Source: Altericroceibacterium endophyticum | GTDB lineage: Bacteria; Pseudomonadota; Alphaproteobacteria; Sphingomonadales; Sphingomonadaceae | Assembly (NCBI RefSeq): GCF_009827595.1 | Contig: NZ_WTYT01000002.1 | Span: 248,001-312,000 of the forward strand | Length of the DNA: 64,000 nucleotides | Direction of reading: 5' to 3' | In this document: piece after piece, positions 44,637 through 53,087 of the stretch | Layout: the number at the start of each line of letters is the position of its first letter | Position numbering within the stretch: position 1 is the stretch's first letter | Notes under the pieces: generated by a model | The model's input: the letters and a program-made list of their open reading frames with translations, nothing else | What the model was told of the DNA's origin: nothing | Databases searched by the model: none | Translations under genes and position numbers: made by a program

Positions 44637-46298
44637 ATGGCAGTGGACCTGTATGCGGACTATGTCATCATCGGGGCCGGTAGCGCTGGATGTGTATTAG
44701 CCAACCGCCTGACAGAAGATGGCAAGCACAAGGTGGTGGTGCTTGAAGCCGGGGGCGATGATCGCCCGACGAAAGAGCCCAGCCAATTCATGTCCAACAT
44801 GATGATCCAGACACCGATTGGTTTTGGCAAGACGCTGAACGATCCGAAGGTGAACTGGCTCTATGAAACCGAAGTGGATGAAGGCTCCGGCGGCAGGTCT
44901 CATAAATGGCCCAAGGGCAAAGTGCTCGGCGGCTCCAGCTCGATCAACGGCATGCTGTATATTCGCGGCCAGTCCGCGGATTATGATGGCTGGGCGCAAA
45001 TGGGCGCCAGTGGCTGGTCCTATGACGATGTGCTGCCTTATTTCCGCATGGCGCAGCATCAGGAACGCGGCGAAAGCGACGTGCATGGACAGGGCGGACC
45101 GCTCAATGTCGCGGATTTCCCGGACAAACACCCCGTCAGCGCGGCTTTGATCGAAGCCTGCGTGGAAGCCGGCATCCCCTATCGCGACGATATCAATACC
45201 GGTGATCAGGAAGGGGTCAGCTGGTTCCAGCTCACCTGGAAAAACGGTCGCCGCCACAGCGCCGCGGTCGCTTATCTGCATCCGGCCATGAAGCGTCCCA
45301 ATCTCGCGGTGGAAACCCGTGCGATGACCACCCGCATCCTGTTTGACGGCAAGAAAGCCGTTGGCGTTGAATTCACGCAGCGCGGCCAGACCCGCCGCGT
45401 GATGGTGGGCCGCGAAGTCATCCTCTCGGCCGGTTCGGTCGAAAGCCCGAAATTGCTGGAAATTTCCGGCATCGGTCAGGGTGCCTTGCTCAAGGATCTG
45501 GGCGTGCCGGTGGTGCATGAATCCGCCATGGTCGGTGAAAATCTGCAGGATCACTTCATGATTGGCTGTCAGGCACGGCTGCGTGAAGACTGGCATTCAA
45601 TCAATCACCGCAGCACAGGGCTCAATCTGCTCAAGGAAGTGGCCAAATATGGCTTGAGCCGCAATGGCCTGCTGTCCTACGCGGTGGCGCATGGCACAGC
45701 TTTCGCCAAGACCCGTGCAGAGCTGGAAAACCCGGATGTGCAGATCCATGTGATGGCTGCCAGCATGGATCTCGAAGTGCTCGGCACCACACAGGCGCTG
45801 CAGCTCGAAAAGGAACCCGGCCTCGCGTCCAACCCGTGCCAGCTGCGCCCGGAATCGCGCGGATCAATCCACGCGAAGTCGCCAGATGGCATGGCAGCAC
45901 CCAAGATCGTGCCCAACTATCTGTCCGATCCGCTCGACCGCGAATCCGCCATCGCGCAGCTCAAACTGATCCGGAAGATCTGGGAACAGCCCGCGCTTGC
46001 GCCCTATCTCAAGGAAAAGGGTGACCCCTTCGGCTCCACCGATGAAGAAATGCTCGGCTATGCGAAAGTCGCCGGCGGAACGCTCTATCACCCGGTTGGT
46101 ACGGTCGCCATGGGGCCAGATGAACGCTCCCCCCTCACGCCAGATCTCAAAGTGCGCGGCGTCGAAGGCCTGCGCGTGATCGACGCATCGGTCATGCCTA
46201 AACTGATTTCGGGCAACACCAATGCGCCGACCATCATGATCGGTGAAAAGGGTGCCGAGATGGTTCTGAAGGACGCGAAAGAAGCCGCAATGGCCTGA
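44637..46298 (+). CDS. GMC-family FAD alcohol oxidoreductase, copy 2
   Basis: A 553-residue flavoprotein with IIGAGSAGCVLANRLTEDG, PKGKVLGGSSSINGMLYIRG, SAGSVESPKLLEISGIG, and the catalytic His/Asn in LYHPVGTVAMGP and SGNTNAPTIMI. Expected to oxidise a primary alcohol, such as the side-chain alcohol of a lignin dimer. ATG 44637 follows AGAGGAAAG. It shares the layout of copy 1 at 9.2 kb but is clearly divergent from it in the middle substrate-binding part (residues 290-410). Flanked by the DUF3237 and stilbene dioxygenase genes. Confidence 0.88.
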   Translation: MAVDLYADYVIIGAGSAGCVLANRLTEDGKHKVVVLEAGGDDRPTKEPSQFMSNMMIQTPIGFGKTLNDPKVNWLYETEVDEGSGGRSHKWPKGKVLGGSSSINGMLYIRGQSADYDGWAQMGASGWSYDDVLPYFRMAQHQERGESDVHGQGGPLNVADFPDKHPVSAALIEACVEAGIPYRDDINTGDQEGVSWFQLTWKNGRRHSAAVAYLHPAMKRPNLAVETRAMTTRILFDGKKAVGVEFTQRGQTRRVMVGREVILSAGSVESPKLLEISGIGQGALLKDLGVPVVHESAMVGENLQDHFMIGCQARLREDWHSINHRSTGLNLLKEVAKYGLSRNGLLSYAVAHGTAFAKTRAELENPDVQIHVMAASMDLEVLGTTQALQLEKEPGLASNPCQLRPESRGSIHAKSPDGMAAPKIVPNYLSDPLDRESAIAQLKLIRKIWEQPALAPYLKEKGDPFGSTDEEMLGYAKVAGGTLYHPVGTVAMGPDERSPLTPDLKVRGVEGLRVIDASVMPKLISGNTNAPTIMIGEKGAEMVLKDAKEAAMA

Positions 46299-46322
46299 CA
46301 CGCGCCGTAAAGCAGACAAAAG

Positions 46323-46359
46323 AAAAGGCCGCTTCCGGAAAACCCGGAAGCGGCCTTTT
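46323..46359. terminator. Bidirectional terminator between GMC copy 2 and stilbene dioxygenase copy 2
   Basis: Perfect 16-bp arms (46323-46338 and 46344-46359) around a 5-base loop, with AAAA at the left and TTTT at the right edge. It serves both convergent genes. Confidence 0.92.
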
Positions 46360-46377
46360 CTAATTCGTCAAACCGGT

Positions 46378-47862
46378 TCAGGCGGCCAATGCGGCATCCT
46401 GCAAACCGATTTGTTCGGACGGGACGAAATTGCCATGCAGGCCGAAGCGCATCCGGATCGGAATATTGACGGTCGCCACGGGTCCCTTTTCGATGTCCAG
46501 CGCATCAAAGATCAGCAGATCAGAGCGATGCTCATCCAGCCGATTGCAGATCTGTACGATCCAGCCGTCACCCTCCGGTGCATCCGCATTGCGCGGAATG
46601 AAGCACGGTTCCTGCAGCGAGCTGACCGGGCCGCACCACCAATGCTGCTCCTTACCGGTTTCCAGATCCTTCAGGAACAGGCAGTTCATCAGCAATCCGC
46701 CGGCCGAACCGCCCTTCAGCTCGACAGGCCGCGACATGTCCATTTCCAGACCCCAACCATACCGGTTCTTCACCCCGGTGAAACGGTCATCGATCCGCGG
46801 GAATTCGGAAGCCGTATCTGTCAGCTGCTCGATTTCGGCGAATTCGTCACCATTGGAGGACATGTCCACCGTCCAGCGGGTGAGCTTGCTCATCGCTTCG
46901 AGGCCGTTGAAGGGCTCGCCATGCACATCCGGGAAGAAGGGGAACATATTGTTCTTCGCTTCCGGCATGACGATATGCACCTTGCTGCCTTCCTGCCAGG
47001 CGTTGAGCACATGGCTGGCGAAGCAATTGTCACGCTTGAACCAGCGAATGTCCTCCTGCGTCACATCATCGCGGCGCGGGATGATGCCGAGATAGACCGG
47101 CATGGTCGTATCAAATCCGAAATGCGGTTTGCCTTCTTTCAGCCGCTCCCAGCTGCCGATCGAAGGGACGATATGCAACACCAGATAATCCTCGGTAATG
47201 CCGAAATCGTGCATCATGCAGTAGTACGGAACCTTGAACATGAATTCACGGACCAGCTCGCCATCGGAATTGATCTCCATATAGGAGACATCATCCGTGC
47301 ACAGGCCCGTCGCGGCATAGCCGATCGCCACCATATTGCCGGTTTTGGGGTCGATCTTGGGATGGGCGGTGAAGGTCTGGCTCTTCATGGCGCCGTCCCA
47401 GGTCTGGAAATCCTCGCTCTCCATCGTGACCGGATCCATGATCAGCGCGGGGCTGTCTTCCTTCATCGCCCATAATTTGCCGGCATAGACCCAGGCATTG
47501 GTATTGGCGGTGGAACGATACATTCCTTCGGTCGAAGGATCATCGGTCAGCGGGTTGCGATAAGCGCCAAACAGGCCCTTGCCCGCTTCACGTTCAGCTT
47601 TCCACTTCTGGGTGTGGGCCCAGCGTTGCTTGAAATCCACCTGCCCATCATGGATGTGGAAACGCGTAACCATTCCATCACCATTGAAAGCAATGTCGTC
47701 ACCCAGTCTCGGTGGGAATTGCGGATCGGGCTGAACGCGGTAGAAAGCGCCATCGATTCCCTTCGGAATCTCGCCTTCATAAGCGAGATCGCGAATATCG
47801 GCTTCGATACGCGATGGTGTATTGAACCCCGTGAAATTAGGGGTATCCGGGAAATGTGCCAT
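46378..47862 (-). CDS. Lignostilbene alpha,beta-dioxygenase (carotenoid oxygenase family), copy 2
   Basis: A 494-residue non-heme iron dioxygenase. Iron histidines H167 (TFTAHPKID), H218 (MMHDFG), H284 (ASHVLNAW) and H476 (FGLHGNF) and the phenol-recognition residues F59, Y101 and K134 are all kept. It is a paralogue of copy 1 at 6.2 kb, and differences concentrate in 180-400. A GGAGAGG ribosome site precedes ATG 47862. Divergent from the MarR gene across 95 bases, which suggests control by that regulator. Predicted to split a phenolic stilbene formed by neighbouring enzymes. Confidence 0.9.
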   Translation of the reverse strand: MAHFPDTPNFTGFNTPSRIEADIRDLAYEGEIPKGIDGAFYRVQPDPQFPPRLGDDIAFNGDGMVTRFHIHDGQVDFKQRWAHTQKWKAEREAGKGLFGAYRNPLTDDPSTEGMYRSTANTNAWVYAGKLWAMKEDSPALIMDPVTMESEDFQTWDGAMKSQTFTAHPKIDPKTGNMVAIGYAATGLCTDDVSYMEINSDGELVREFMFKVPYYCMMHDFGITEDYLVLHIVPSIGSWERLKEGKPHFGFDTTMPVYLGIIPRRDDVTQEDIRWFKRDNCFASHVLNAWQEGSKVHIVMPEAKNNMFPFFPDVHGEPFNGLEAMSKLTRWTVDMSSNGDEFAEIEQLTDTASEFPRIDDRFTGVKNRYGWGLEMDMSRPVELKGGSAGGLLMNCLFLKDLETGKEQHWWCGPVSSLQEPCFIPRNADAPEGDGWIVQICNRLDEHRSDLLIFDALDIEKGPVATVNIPIRMRFGLHGNFVPSEQIGLQDAALAA

Positions 47863-47922
47863 TTTATCCTCTCCTTGCTAACAATTGTATGCTCAACTAA
47901 CCAATTCGCAAGGCTAAAGAGA

Positions 47923-47936
47923 TTGATCTAAGTCAA
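47923..47936. promoter_or_regulatory. FNR/FixK-type site in the dioxygenase/marR intergenic region
   Basis: TTGAT-CTAA-GTCAA matches the CRP/FNR-family consensus TTGAY-N4-RTCAA exactly. It is 61 bases upstream of the dioxygenase start and 22 bases upstream of the marR start. Chance occurrence in the small intergenic fraction of the window is low but not negligible. Confidence 0.4.
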
Positions 47937-47957
47937 ATATAGCGGGGAGTAATTGGA

Positions 47958-48389
47958 TTGGCCGAAGCGCCTGTTATTAGCAGTTTGCAGGATATTGTCG
48001 GGTTTCACATTCGCCTCGCGCATGGTGCGGTGAACCGCCATTTCACGGAAACTTTTTGCGATTTGGGAATGACACAGAAGCAGGTATCCGTACTTTGGCT
48101 GGTGTCCGACAATCCCGGCCTGTCGCAGATCGAGCTTGGCCGTGAACTGCAAATGGACCGGGCGACCACCATGACCATCGTCAACCGGATGCAGCAACGC
48201 AACTTCCTGCGGCGGGAACGCTCCGCCACCGATGGCCGCAAACAATCGCTGTTCCTGACCGATGAAGGGGCCAAAGCGCTGGCGCTCTCCAAATCGGCCG
48301 TCGCGCAGCATGAAGAATGGCTGCGCAGCCGGCTGAACCCGGAAGAAATCAAAAAATTGGTGGAAATGCTCGCCAAAATCCACGATTGA
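47958..48389 (+). CDS. MarR-family transcriptional regulator
   Basis: A 143-residue winged-helix regulator: SQIELGRELQMDRATTMTIV is the helix-turn-helix, followed by the wing RRERSATDGRKQSLFLTDEG. The start is TTG 47958 with GGGGAG 8 bases upstream. Divergent from the stilbene dioxygenase and 29 bases upstream of the AAHS-type transporter, so it likely senses an aromatic acid or aldehyde and controls both directions. Alternative: regulator of the C1 operon only. Confidence 0.88.
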   Translation: MAEAPVISSLQDIVGFHIRLAHGAVNRHFTETFCDLGMTQKQVSVLWLVSDNPGLSQIELGRELQMDRATTMTIVNRMQQRNFLRRERSATDGRKQSLFLTDEGAKALALSKSAVAQHEEWLRSRLNPEEIKKLVEMLAKIHD

Positions 48390-48418
48390 GGCCGCATTCT
48401 GGAGAGGGAATCACAATA

Positions 48419-49792
48419 ATGGCTAGCAATCCCGCATTGTCGAATGATCCGCGCGTGGTGATTGATGAAAATCCCATGGCACTGCGGCAGTGGATTGTCG
48501 TGATCCTGATGGTCATGCTCAACGCGCTGGACGGCTTCGATGTGCTTTCCAGTGCATTTGCAGCGCCGGGCATATCCGCCGAATGGGGCATCGAACGCGC
48601 CGCACTGGGTGTCGTGCTGTCCGCCGAGCTGGTCGGCATGGGCTTCGGCTCGGTGCTACTGGGCGGCGCGGCCGATAAATTCGGCCGCAAGAGCACCATG
48701 CTGGTGTGCCTGTTGTTCATGGCAATCGGCATGTGGGCTGCTGGTCACGCCAATGCGGTGACGCCGCTGGTGATCTTCCGCTTCATCACCGGCATCGGCA
48801 TCGGCGGCATGCTCGCCGCGACCAACGCGGTAACCGCCGAAAGCACCAACACCAAGTGGCGCAAGGCCGCGATCGCAATTTACGTGGCAGGCTACCCCTT
48901 GGGCGCAATCTTCGGCGGCATCGCCGCGTCGGAGTGGCTGCTCGACGCCTATGGCTGGCGCGGTGTGTTTGATTTCGGCGCTATCGTCACCGCTGCGCTG
49001 ATCCCGGTTCTCTATATTCTGGTGCCCGAAACGGCAGCCTACAATGCGGGCAAGGGCAATCTCGCCGGCGTCAACAAGACGCTCGCTGCCTTCCGCAAGC
49101 CGCTACTCGACAAGCTGCCGGCGCTCGACCTTTCCGCGACGCGGCCCAAGGTCACCGACATCCTGTCGAACCCTCAACTGCGCCCGGTCACGCTGCTGCT
49201 GGCCTTCGGCTATATGTTCCACACCATCACCTTCTACTACATCCTCAAGTTCGCGGTGCAGATCGTGGCCGACTATCCGCCGGGCTATCCGCCTTCGCAA
49301 GCGGCTACCGTGCTCACCTATGCCAATGTCGGCGGGTTCTTCGGTTCGGCGCTGTTCGGCTTCGTGATGGCGCGCCTCGGCATCCGCTGGCCAACTGCTC
49401 TCATGCTGCTGCTCGGCTCAGTGGCCGTGGCCAGCTTCGGCCTGGGCCGCGATTCGCTCGATGCATGGCAATGGGCGACCGTCATCACCGGCTTCTTCAC
49501 CAACGCCGCGATCTCGGGCTATTACGCCGCTTTCGCACGTGGCTTCCCCGCCTATGCCCGCGCCACCGGCACCGGCTTTGTGCTGGGGATCGGCCGGCTT
49601 GGGGCGGCGGGCAGCCCGCTCTTGGCAGGCGCCCTGTTCTCACTGCTGGGTAATTCGGAACTCCTCACCGTCTCGATCATCATGGCTATGGGCTCGGTGA
49701 TCTCGCTGGTGCTGTTCCTGATGCTGCCCGAGCGTGACGGCGATGAAATGGTCAGTGCCGCCGACCTTCCCGCGGGCACCCCGCTCGACTGA
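48419..49792 (+). CDS. MFS transporter, aromatic acid:H+ symporter (AAHS)-like
   Basis: A 457-residue permease. The first helix has MLNALDGFDVLSSAFAAPG, containing the DGFD motif typical of AAHS aromatic acid carriers. GGAADKFGRKSTML is the loop 2-3 motif and FRFITGIGIGGMLAATNA is helix 5. Probably imports a benzoate- or cinnamate-type acid. ATG 48419 with GGAGAGGG upstream. Transcribed behind marR; the frmA gene starts 21 bases after its stop, linking aromatic uptake and formaldehyde oxidation in one transcript. Confidence 0.85.
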   Translation: MASNPALSNDPRVVIDENPMALRQWIVVILMVMLNALDGFDVLSSAFAAPGISAEWGIERAALGVVLSAELVGMGFGSVLLGGAADKFGRKSTMLVCLLFMAIGMWAAGHANAVTPLVIFRFITGIGIGGMLAATNAVTAESTNTKWRKAAIAIYVAGYPLGAIFGGIAASEWLLDAYGWRGVFDFGAIVTAALIPVLYILVPETAAYNAGKGNLAGVNKTLAAFRKPLLDKLPALDLSATRPKVTDILSNPQLRPVTLLLAFGYMFHTITFYYILKFAVQIVADYPPGYPPSQAATVLTYANVGGFFGSALFGFVMARLGIRWPTALMLLLGSVAVASFGLGRDSLDAWQWATVITGFFTNAAISGYYAAFARGFPAYARATGTGFVLGIGRLGAAGSPLLAGALFSLLGNSELLTVSIIMAMGSVISLVLFLMLPERDGDEMVSAADLPAGTPLD

Positions 49793-49813
49793 ATTCCTTA
49801 GGAGACCCTCATC

Positions 49814-50926
49814 ATGAAAACGCGCGCAGCCGTCGCCTTTGAAGCCAACAAACCGCTGGAAATCGTCGAACTCGACCTTGAAGGGCCGAAGGCTGGCGAA
49901 GTGTTGATCGAGATTATGGCGACCGGGATTTGCCATACCGATGCCTACACGCTGGACGGCCATGATTCAGAAGGAATCTTTCCTTCTGTCCTCGGCCATG
50001 AAGGCGCCGGCATTGTGCGCGAAGTCGGTGCAGGCGTGACCAGCGTCACACCGGGCGACCACGTGATCCCGCTTTACACGCCGGAGTGCCGCCAGTGTAA
50101 ATCCTGCCTTTCGGGCAAAACCAATCTGTGCACCGCAATCCGCGCGACACAGGGCAAGGGCCTGATGCCCGATGGCACAACCCGCTTTTCCTACAAGGGT
50201 CAGCCGATTTACCATTATATGGGCTGCTCCACCTTTTCGAACTTCACCGTATTGCCGGAAATCGCCGTGGCAAAAATCCGTGAAGATGCGCCCTTTGAAA
50301 CCTCCTGCTATGTCGGCTGCGGCGTGACCACCGGCGTTGGCGCCGTGGTCAACACGGCCAAGGTGCAAGTGGGCGACAACGTCGTTGTTTTCGGTCTTGG
50401 CGGGATCGGCCTCAATGTTATCCAGGGTGCCCGCATGGCTGGCGCCGGCAAGATCATCGGCATCGATCTGAATAATGACCGTGAGGAATGGGGCCGCAAA
50501 TTCGGCATGACCGACTTCCTCAACACCAAAGGCATGAGCCGCGACGACACGATCGCCAAGGTTCTGGAAATGACCGACGGCGGTGCAGATTATACCTTTG
50601 ACTGTACCGGCAACACCGAAGTCATGCGTACCGCGCTGGAATGCTGCCACCGCGGCTGGGGCACATCGATCGTGATCGGCGTGGCCGAAGCGGGCAAGGA
50701 AATCTCCACCCGCCCCTTCCAGCTCGTCACCGGGCGCAATTGGCGCGGCACGGCATTCGGCGGGGCCAAGGGCCGCACCGATGTGCCCAAGATCGTCGAC
50801 TGGTATATGGACGGCAAGATCGCCATTGATCCGATGATCACCCACACTTTCAAACTCGAAGACATCAATCAGGCTTTCGACCTGATGCATAAGGGCGAGA
50901 GCATCCGTTCCGTCGTCGTTTACTGA
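49814..50926 (+). CDS. frmA: S-(hydroxymethyl)glutathione dehydrogenase (class III alcohol dehydrogenase)
   Basis: Oxidises the spontaneous formaldehyde-glutathione adduct to S-formylglutathione with NAD+. The 370 residues carry catalytic zinc ligands in [16 protein letters not shown], the structural zinc loop [16 protein letters not shown], and the NAD motif [33 protein letters not shown] is diagnostic for class III enzymes. First gene of the formaldehyde-formate operon, preceded by AGGAGA. Confidence 0.96.
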   Translation: MKTRAAVAFEANKPLEIVELDLEGPKAGEVLIEIMATGICHTDAYTLDGHDSEGIFPSVLGHEGAGIVREVGAGVTSVTPGDHVIPLYTPECRQCKSCLSGKTNLCTAIRATQGKGLMPDGTTRFSYKGQPIYHYMGCSTFSNFTVLPEIAVAKIREDAPFETSCYVGCGVTTGVGAVVNTAKVQVGDNVVVFGLGGIGLNVIQGARMAGAGKIIGIDLNNDREEWGRKFGMTDFLNTKGMSRDDTIAKVLEMTDGGADYTFDCTGNTEVMRTALECCHRGWGTSIVIGVAEAGKEISTRPFQLVTGRNWRGTAFGGAKGRTDVPKIVDWYMDGKIAIDPMITHTFKLEDINQAFDLMHKGESIRSVVVY

Positions 50927-50957
50927 TCTACTGAGTTTCGGAGAGAGAAAGCACCCC

Positions 50958-51338
50958 ATGTTCCGTCATCTGGTCCTCGGCAGCAATGATATCGACGCCT
51001 CGCGCCGTTTTTACGACGCGGCCATGGGCGCTCTTGGCGTAGCTGCGGGGGAACAGGATGCACAGGGCCGGGTGATTTACCGGCATGAAGGCGCGCTGCT
51101 GATTATCGGTCGCCCGATCAACGGTGAAGCCGCCACCCATGCCAATGGCGGGACGGTGGGCTTCACCGCACCTTCGTCCGACGCAGTGGATGCATGGCAC
51201 AGACTTGGGCTGGAAAATGGCGGGCAAGCCTGTGAAGGTGAGCCGAAAAGCCGTATTTCCCCCGCAACCGGGCTGGAGGTTCGTGTCGCCTATCTGCGCG
51301 ATCCCGATGGCAACAAATTATGTGCCGTTTACGGCTGA
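50958..51338 (+). CDS. VOC-family (glyoxalase-like) protein, copy 1
   Basis: A 126-residue vicinal-oxygen-chelate protein: FRHLVLGSNDIDASRRFYDA at the start and LRDPDGNKLCAVYG at the end. In metal-dependent members the last motif carries a Glu ligand, but here the position is Cys. Located between frmA and frmB; a role in glutathione- or aldehyde-adduct chemistry is guessed from context only. Sequence similarity to the next gene indicates a tandem duplication. Confidence 0.8.
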   Translation: MFRHLVLGSNDIDASRRFYDAAMGALGVAAGEQDAQGRVIYRHEGALLIIGRPINGEAATHANGGTVGFTAPSSDAVDAWHRLGLENGGQACEGEPKSRISPATGLEVRVAYLRDPDGNKLCAVYG

Positions 51339-51385
51339 ATAGCCGGCACTCAAAAACACGCACGGTCTGAAAGGAAACTATAAGA

Positions 51386-51775
51386 ATGTTCAATCATCTT
51401 TACATCGGCTCCAACAACATGGATGCCTCACGCAAGTTTTACGGCGCTATTTTCAGCGCATTGGGCCGCGAAACGGCCATCGACCTGCCCAATGGCGGCA
51501 TCGCCTACCCCGGCGAAGGCGGCACCTTCATCGTCGCACCGCCAGCCGATGGCGAAGCCGCACCGGCCTATAACGGTTTCACTCTGGGCCTTCAGGCCGC
51601 AGATTATGCGACCGTCGAGGCCTTCTACAAGGCTGGTCTGGAAAATGGCGGCAAGGATGCCGGTGAACCCGGTTTCCGTGAAAACTCGCCCGGCAATATG
51701 TATGGTGCCTATCTGTATGACCCCTGCGGCCAGAAACTGTGCGCCTATGCGCCGAATGTTGGCCCCAGGGACTGA
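51386..51775 (+). CDS. VOC-family (glyoxalase-like) protein, copy 2
   Basis: A 129-residue paralogue of the preceding protein: FNHLYIGSNNMDASRKFYGA at the start, AFYKAGLENGGKDAGEPG, and YDPCGQKLCAYAP at the end. Again Cys replaces the usual metal-binding Glu. Preceded by GGAAACTATAAGA, starting 47 bases after copy 1. Function unknown. Confidence 0.8.
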   Translation: MFNHLYIGSNNMDASRKFYGAIFSALGRETAIDLPNGGIAYPGEGGTFIVAPPADGEAAPAYNGFTLGLQAADYATVEAFYKAGLENGGKDAGEPGFRENSPGNMYGAYLYDPCGQKLCAYAPNVGPRD

Positions 51776-51825
51776 CAGCCACCCAAGGCATCATCAGCAC
51801 CCAGCGTGATTACGGGAAGAGAAGA

Positions 51826-52665
51826 ATGACGATAGAGACACTCAGCGAGAACAAGAGCTTCGGCGGCATCCAGGGTGTCTATAAACATACATCGTCAGAA
51901 ACCGGCACCGACATGACCTTTGCGGTCTATGTGCCGGACTGCAAGGCGGGCACGAAAATGCCCGTTCTGTGGTATCTTTCCGGCCTTACCTGCACCCATG
52001 CCAATGTCATGGAGAAGGGTGAATATCGCCGCTTTTGTGCTGAACATGGCATTATCTTCGTCGCGCCGGATACGTCCCCGCGCGGCGAAGATGTGCCCGA
52101 TGACGACGCCTATGATTTCGGCAAGGGGGCGGGTTTCTATCTCGACGCCACGCAGGAACCCTGGGCGACAAATTACCGTATGCGCTCCTATATCGAGAGC
52201 GAATTGCCTGACGTGATCGCGGCGAACTTCCCCGTCGATATGGATCGTCAGGGGATCATGGGCCATTCCATGGGCGGGCATGGCGCACTAACGATTGCAC
52301 TGCGCAATCCGGGGCGCTTCCGTTCGGTCAGCGCCTTTGCACCGATCGCCAGCCCGATGAATTGCCCCTGGGGTGACAAGGGTCTGCCGCGTTATCTGGG
52401 CGACGACAAGCAGCTCTGGCGGGAATATGACGCGGTTGCACTGATCGAAGATGGCGCCCGTCTGCCCGATCTGCTGGTCGATCAGGGCCGCGCCGATAAT
52501 TTCCTGGAAGAGCAGCTCAAGACCCCGCTGCTGGATCAGGCCTGCAGCAAGGCAGGCATTCCGGCAACGATCCGGCTACAGGATGGGTATGACCATTCCT
52601 ATTTCTTCATTTCCACCTTTATGGGCGACCACATCGCCTGGGCCGCGGAGAGGCTGAATACGTGA
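51826..52665 (+). CDS. frmB: S-formylglutathione hydrolase
   Basis: Serine esterase that hydrolyses S-formylglutathione to formate and glutathione. The 279 residues show LWYLSGLTCTHANVMEKGE, the nucleophile Ser in GIMGHSMGGHGA, the acid in LVDQGRADNF and the His in DGYDHSYFF, as in FghA/esterase D. ATG 51826 after GGGAAGAGAAG. Its TGA overlaps the GTG of fdsG. Confidence 0.95.
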   Translation: MTIETLSENKSFGGIQGVYKHTSSETGTDMTFAVYVPDCKAGTKMPVLWYLSGLTCTHANVMEKGEYRRFCAEHGIIFVAPDTSPRGEDVPDDDAYDFGKGAGFYLDATQEPWATNYRMRSYIESELPDVIAANFPVDMDRQGIMGHSMGGHGALTIALRNPGRFRSVSAFAPIASPMNCPWGDKGLPRYLGDDKQLWREYDAVALIEDGARLPDLLVDQGRADNFLEEQLKTPLLDQACSKAGIPATIRLQDGYDHSYFFISTFMGDHIAWAAERLNT

Positions 52666-53087
52666 GTAAAGAACAGCGCCTTGGAGAGATCATTGCCGAG
52701 CATCATGGCCGCGAAGGGCCGCTGATGCCGATCCTGCATGATGTGCAGGCCGAATTCGGCTGCGTCGATGCCGAAAGCGAAGCGATCATCGCCAAGGGCC
52801 TCAATCTCTCGCGCGCCGATGTGCACGGTGTGGTCAGCTTCTATCACGATTTTCATACCGCAGCCGATCAGCGTCCCGAGGTGCAGATCTGCCGCGCCGA
52901 AGCCTGCAAGGCACGCGGCGTCGAGGCCCTGATGACGGATGCGGAGGCGGCCGCTGGCGAGCGCGTGAAGCTTTCCACCGTCTATTGCCTCGGCCTGTGT
53001 TCGGTCGGCCCCAATGCGCGGATCGGCGACGATCTCCACGCCCGGCTCGATTCCACCCGCCTTACCAAACTGATTGAATCCGCATGA
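52662..53087 (+). CDS. fdsG: NAD-dependent formate dehydrogenase gamma subunit
   Basis: NuoE-like [2Fe-2S] subunit that helps pass electrons to NAD+. The four cluster cysteines are in ICRAEACKARG and VYCLGLCSVGPN. 141 residues. GTG start coupled to frmB; overlaps fdsB by ATGA. Together with fdsB, fdsA and fdsD it forms a cytosolic Mo-containing formate dehydrogenase of the Cupriavidus/Rhodobacter type. Confidence 0.93.
   Translation: MSKEQRLGEIIAEHHGREGPLMPILHDVQAEFGCVDAESEAIIAKGLNLSRADVHGVVSFYHDFHTAADQRPEVQICRAEACKARGVEALMTDAEAAAGERVKLSTVYCLGLCSVGPNARIGDDLHARLDSTRLTKLIESA

Noticed and set aside
37107-47892. Shared 11-mer CAATYGTATGC upstream of aldehyde dehydrogenase copy 2 (37107-37117) and stilbene dioxygenase copy 2 (47882-47892)
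   Set aside because: One mismatch allowed, comparing two stretches of about 200 bases on both strands, gives roughly an even chance of such a match. It is not evidence of a common operator without more sites.
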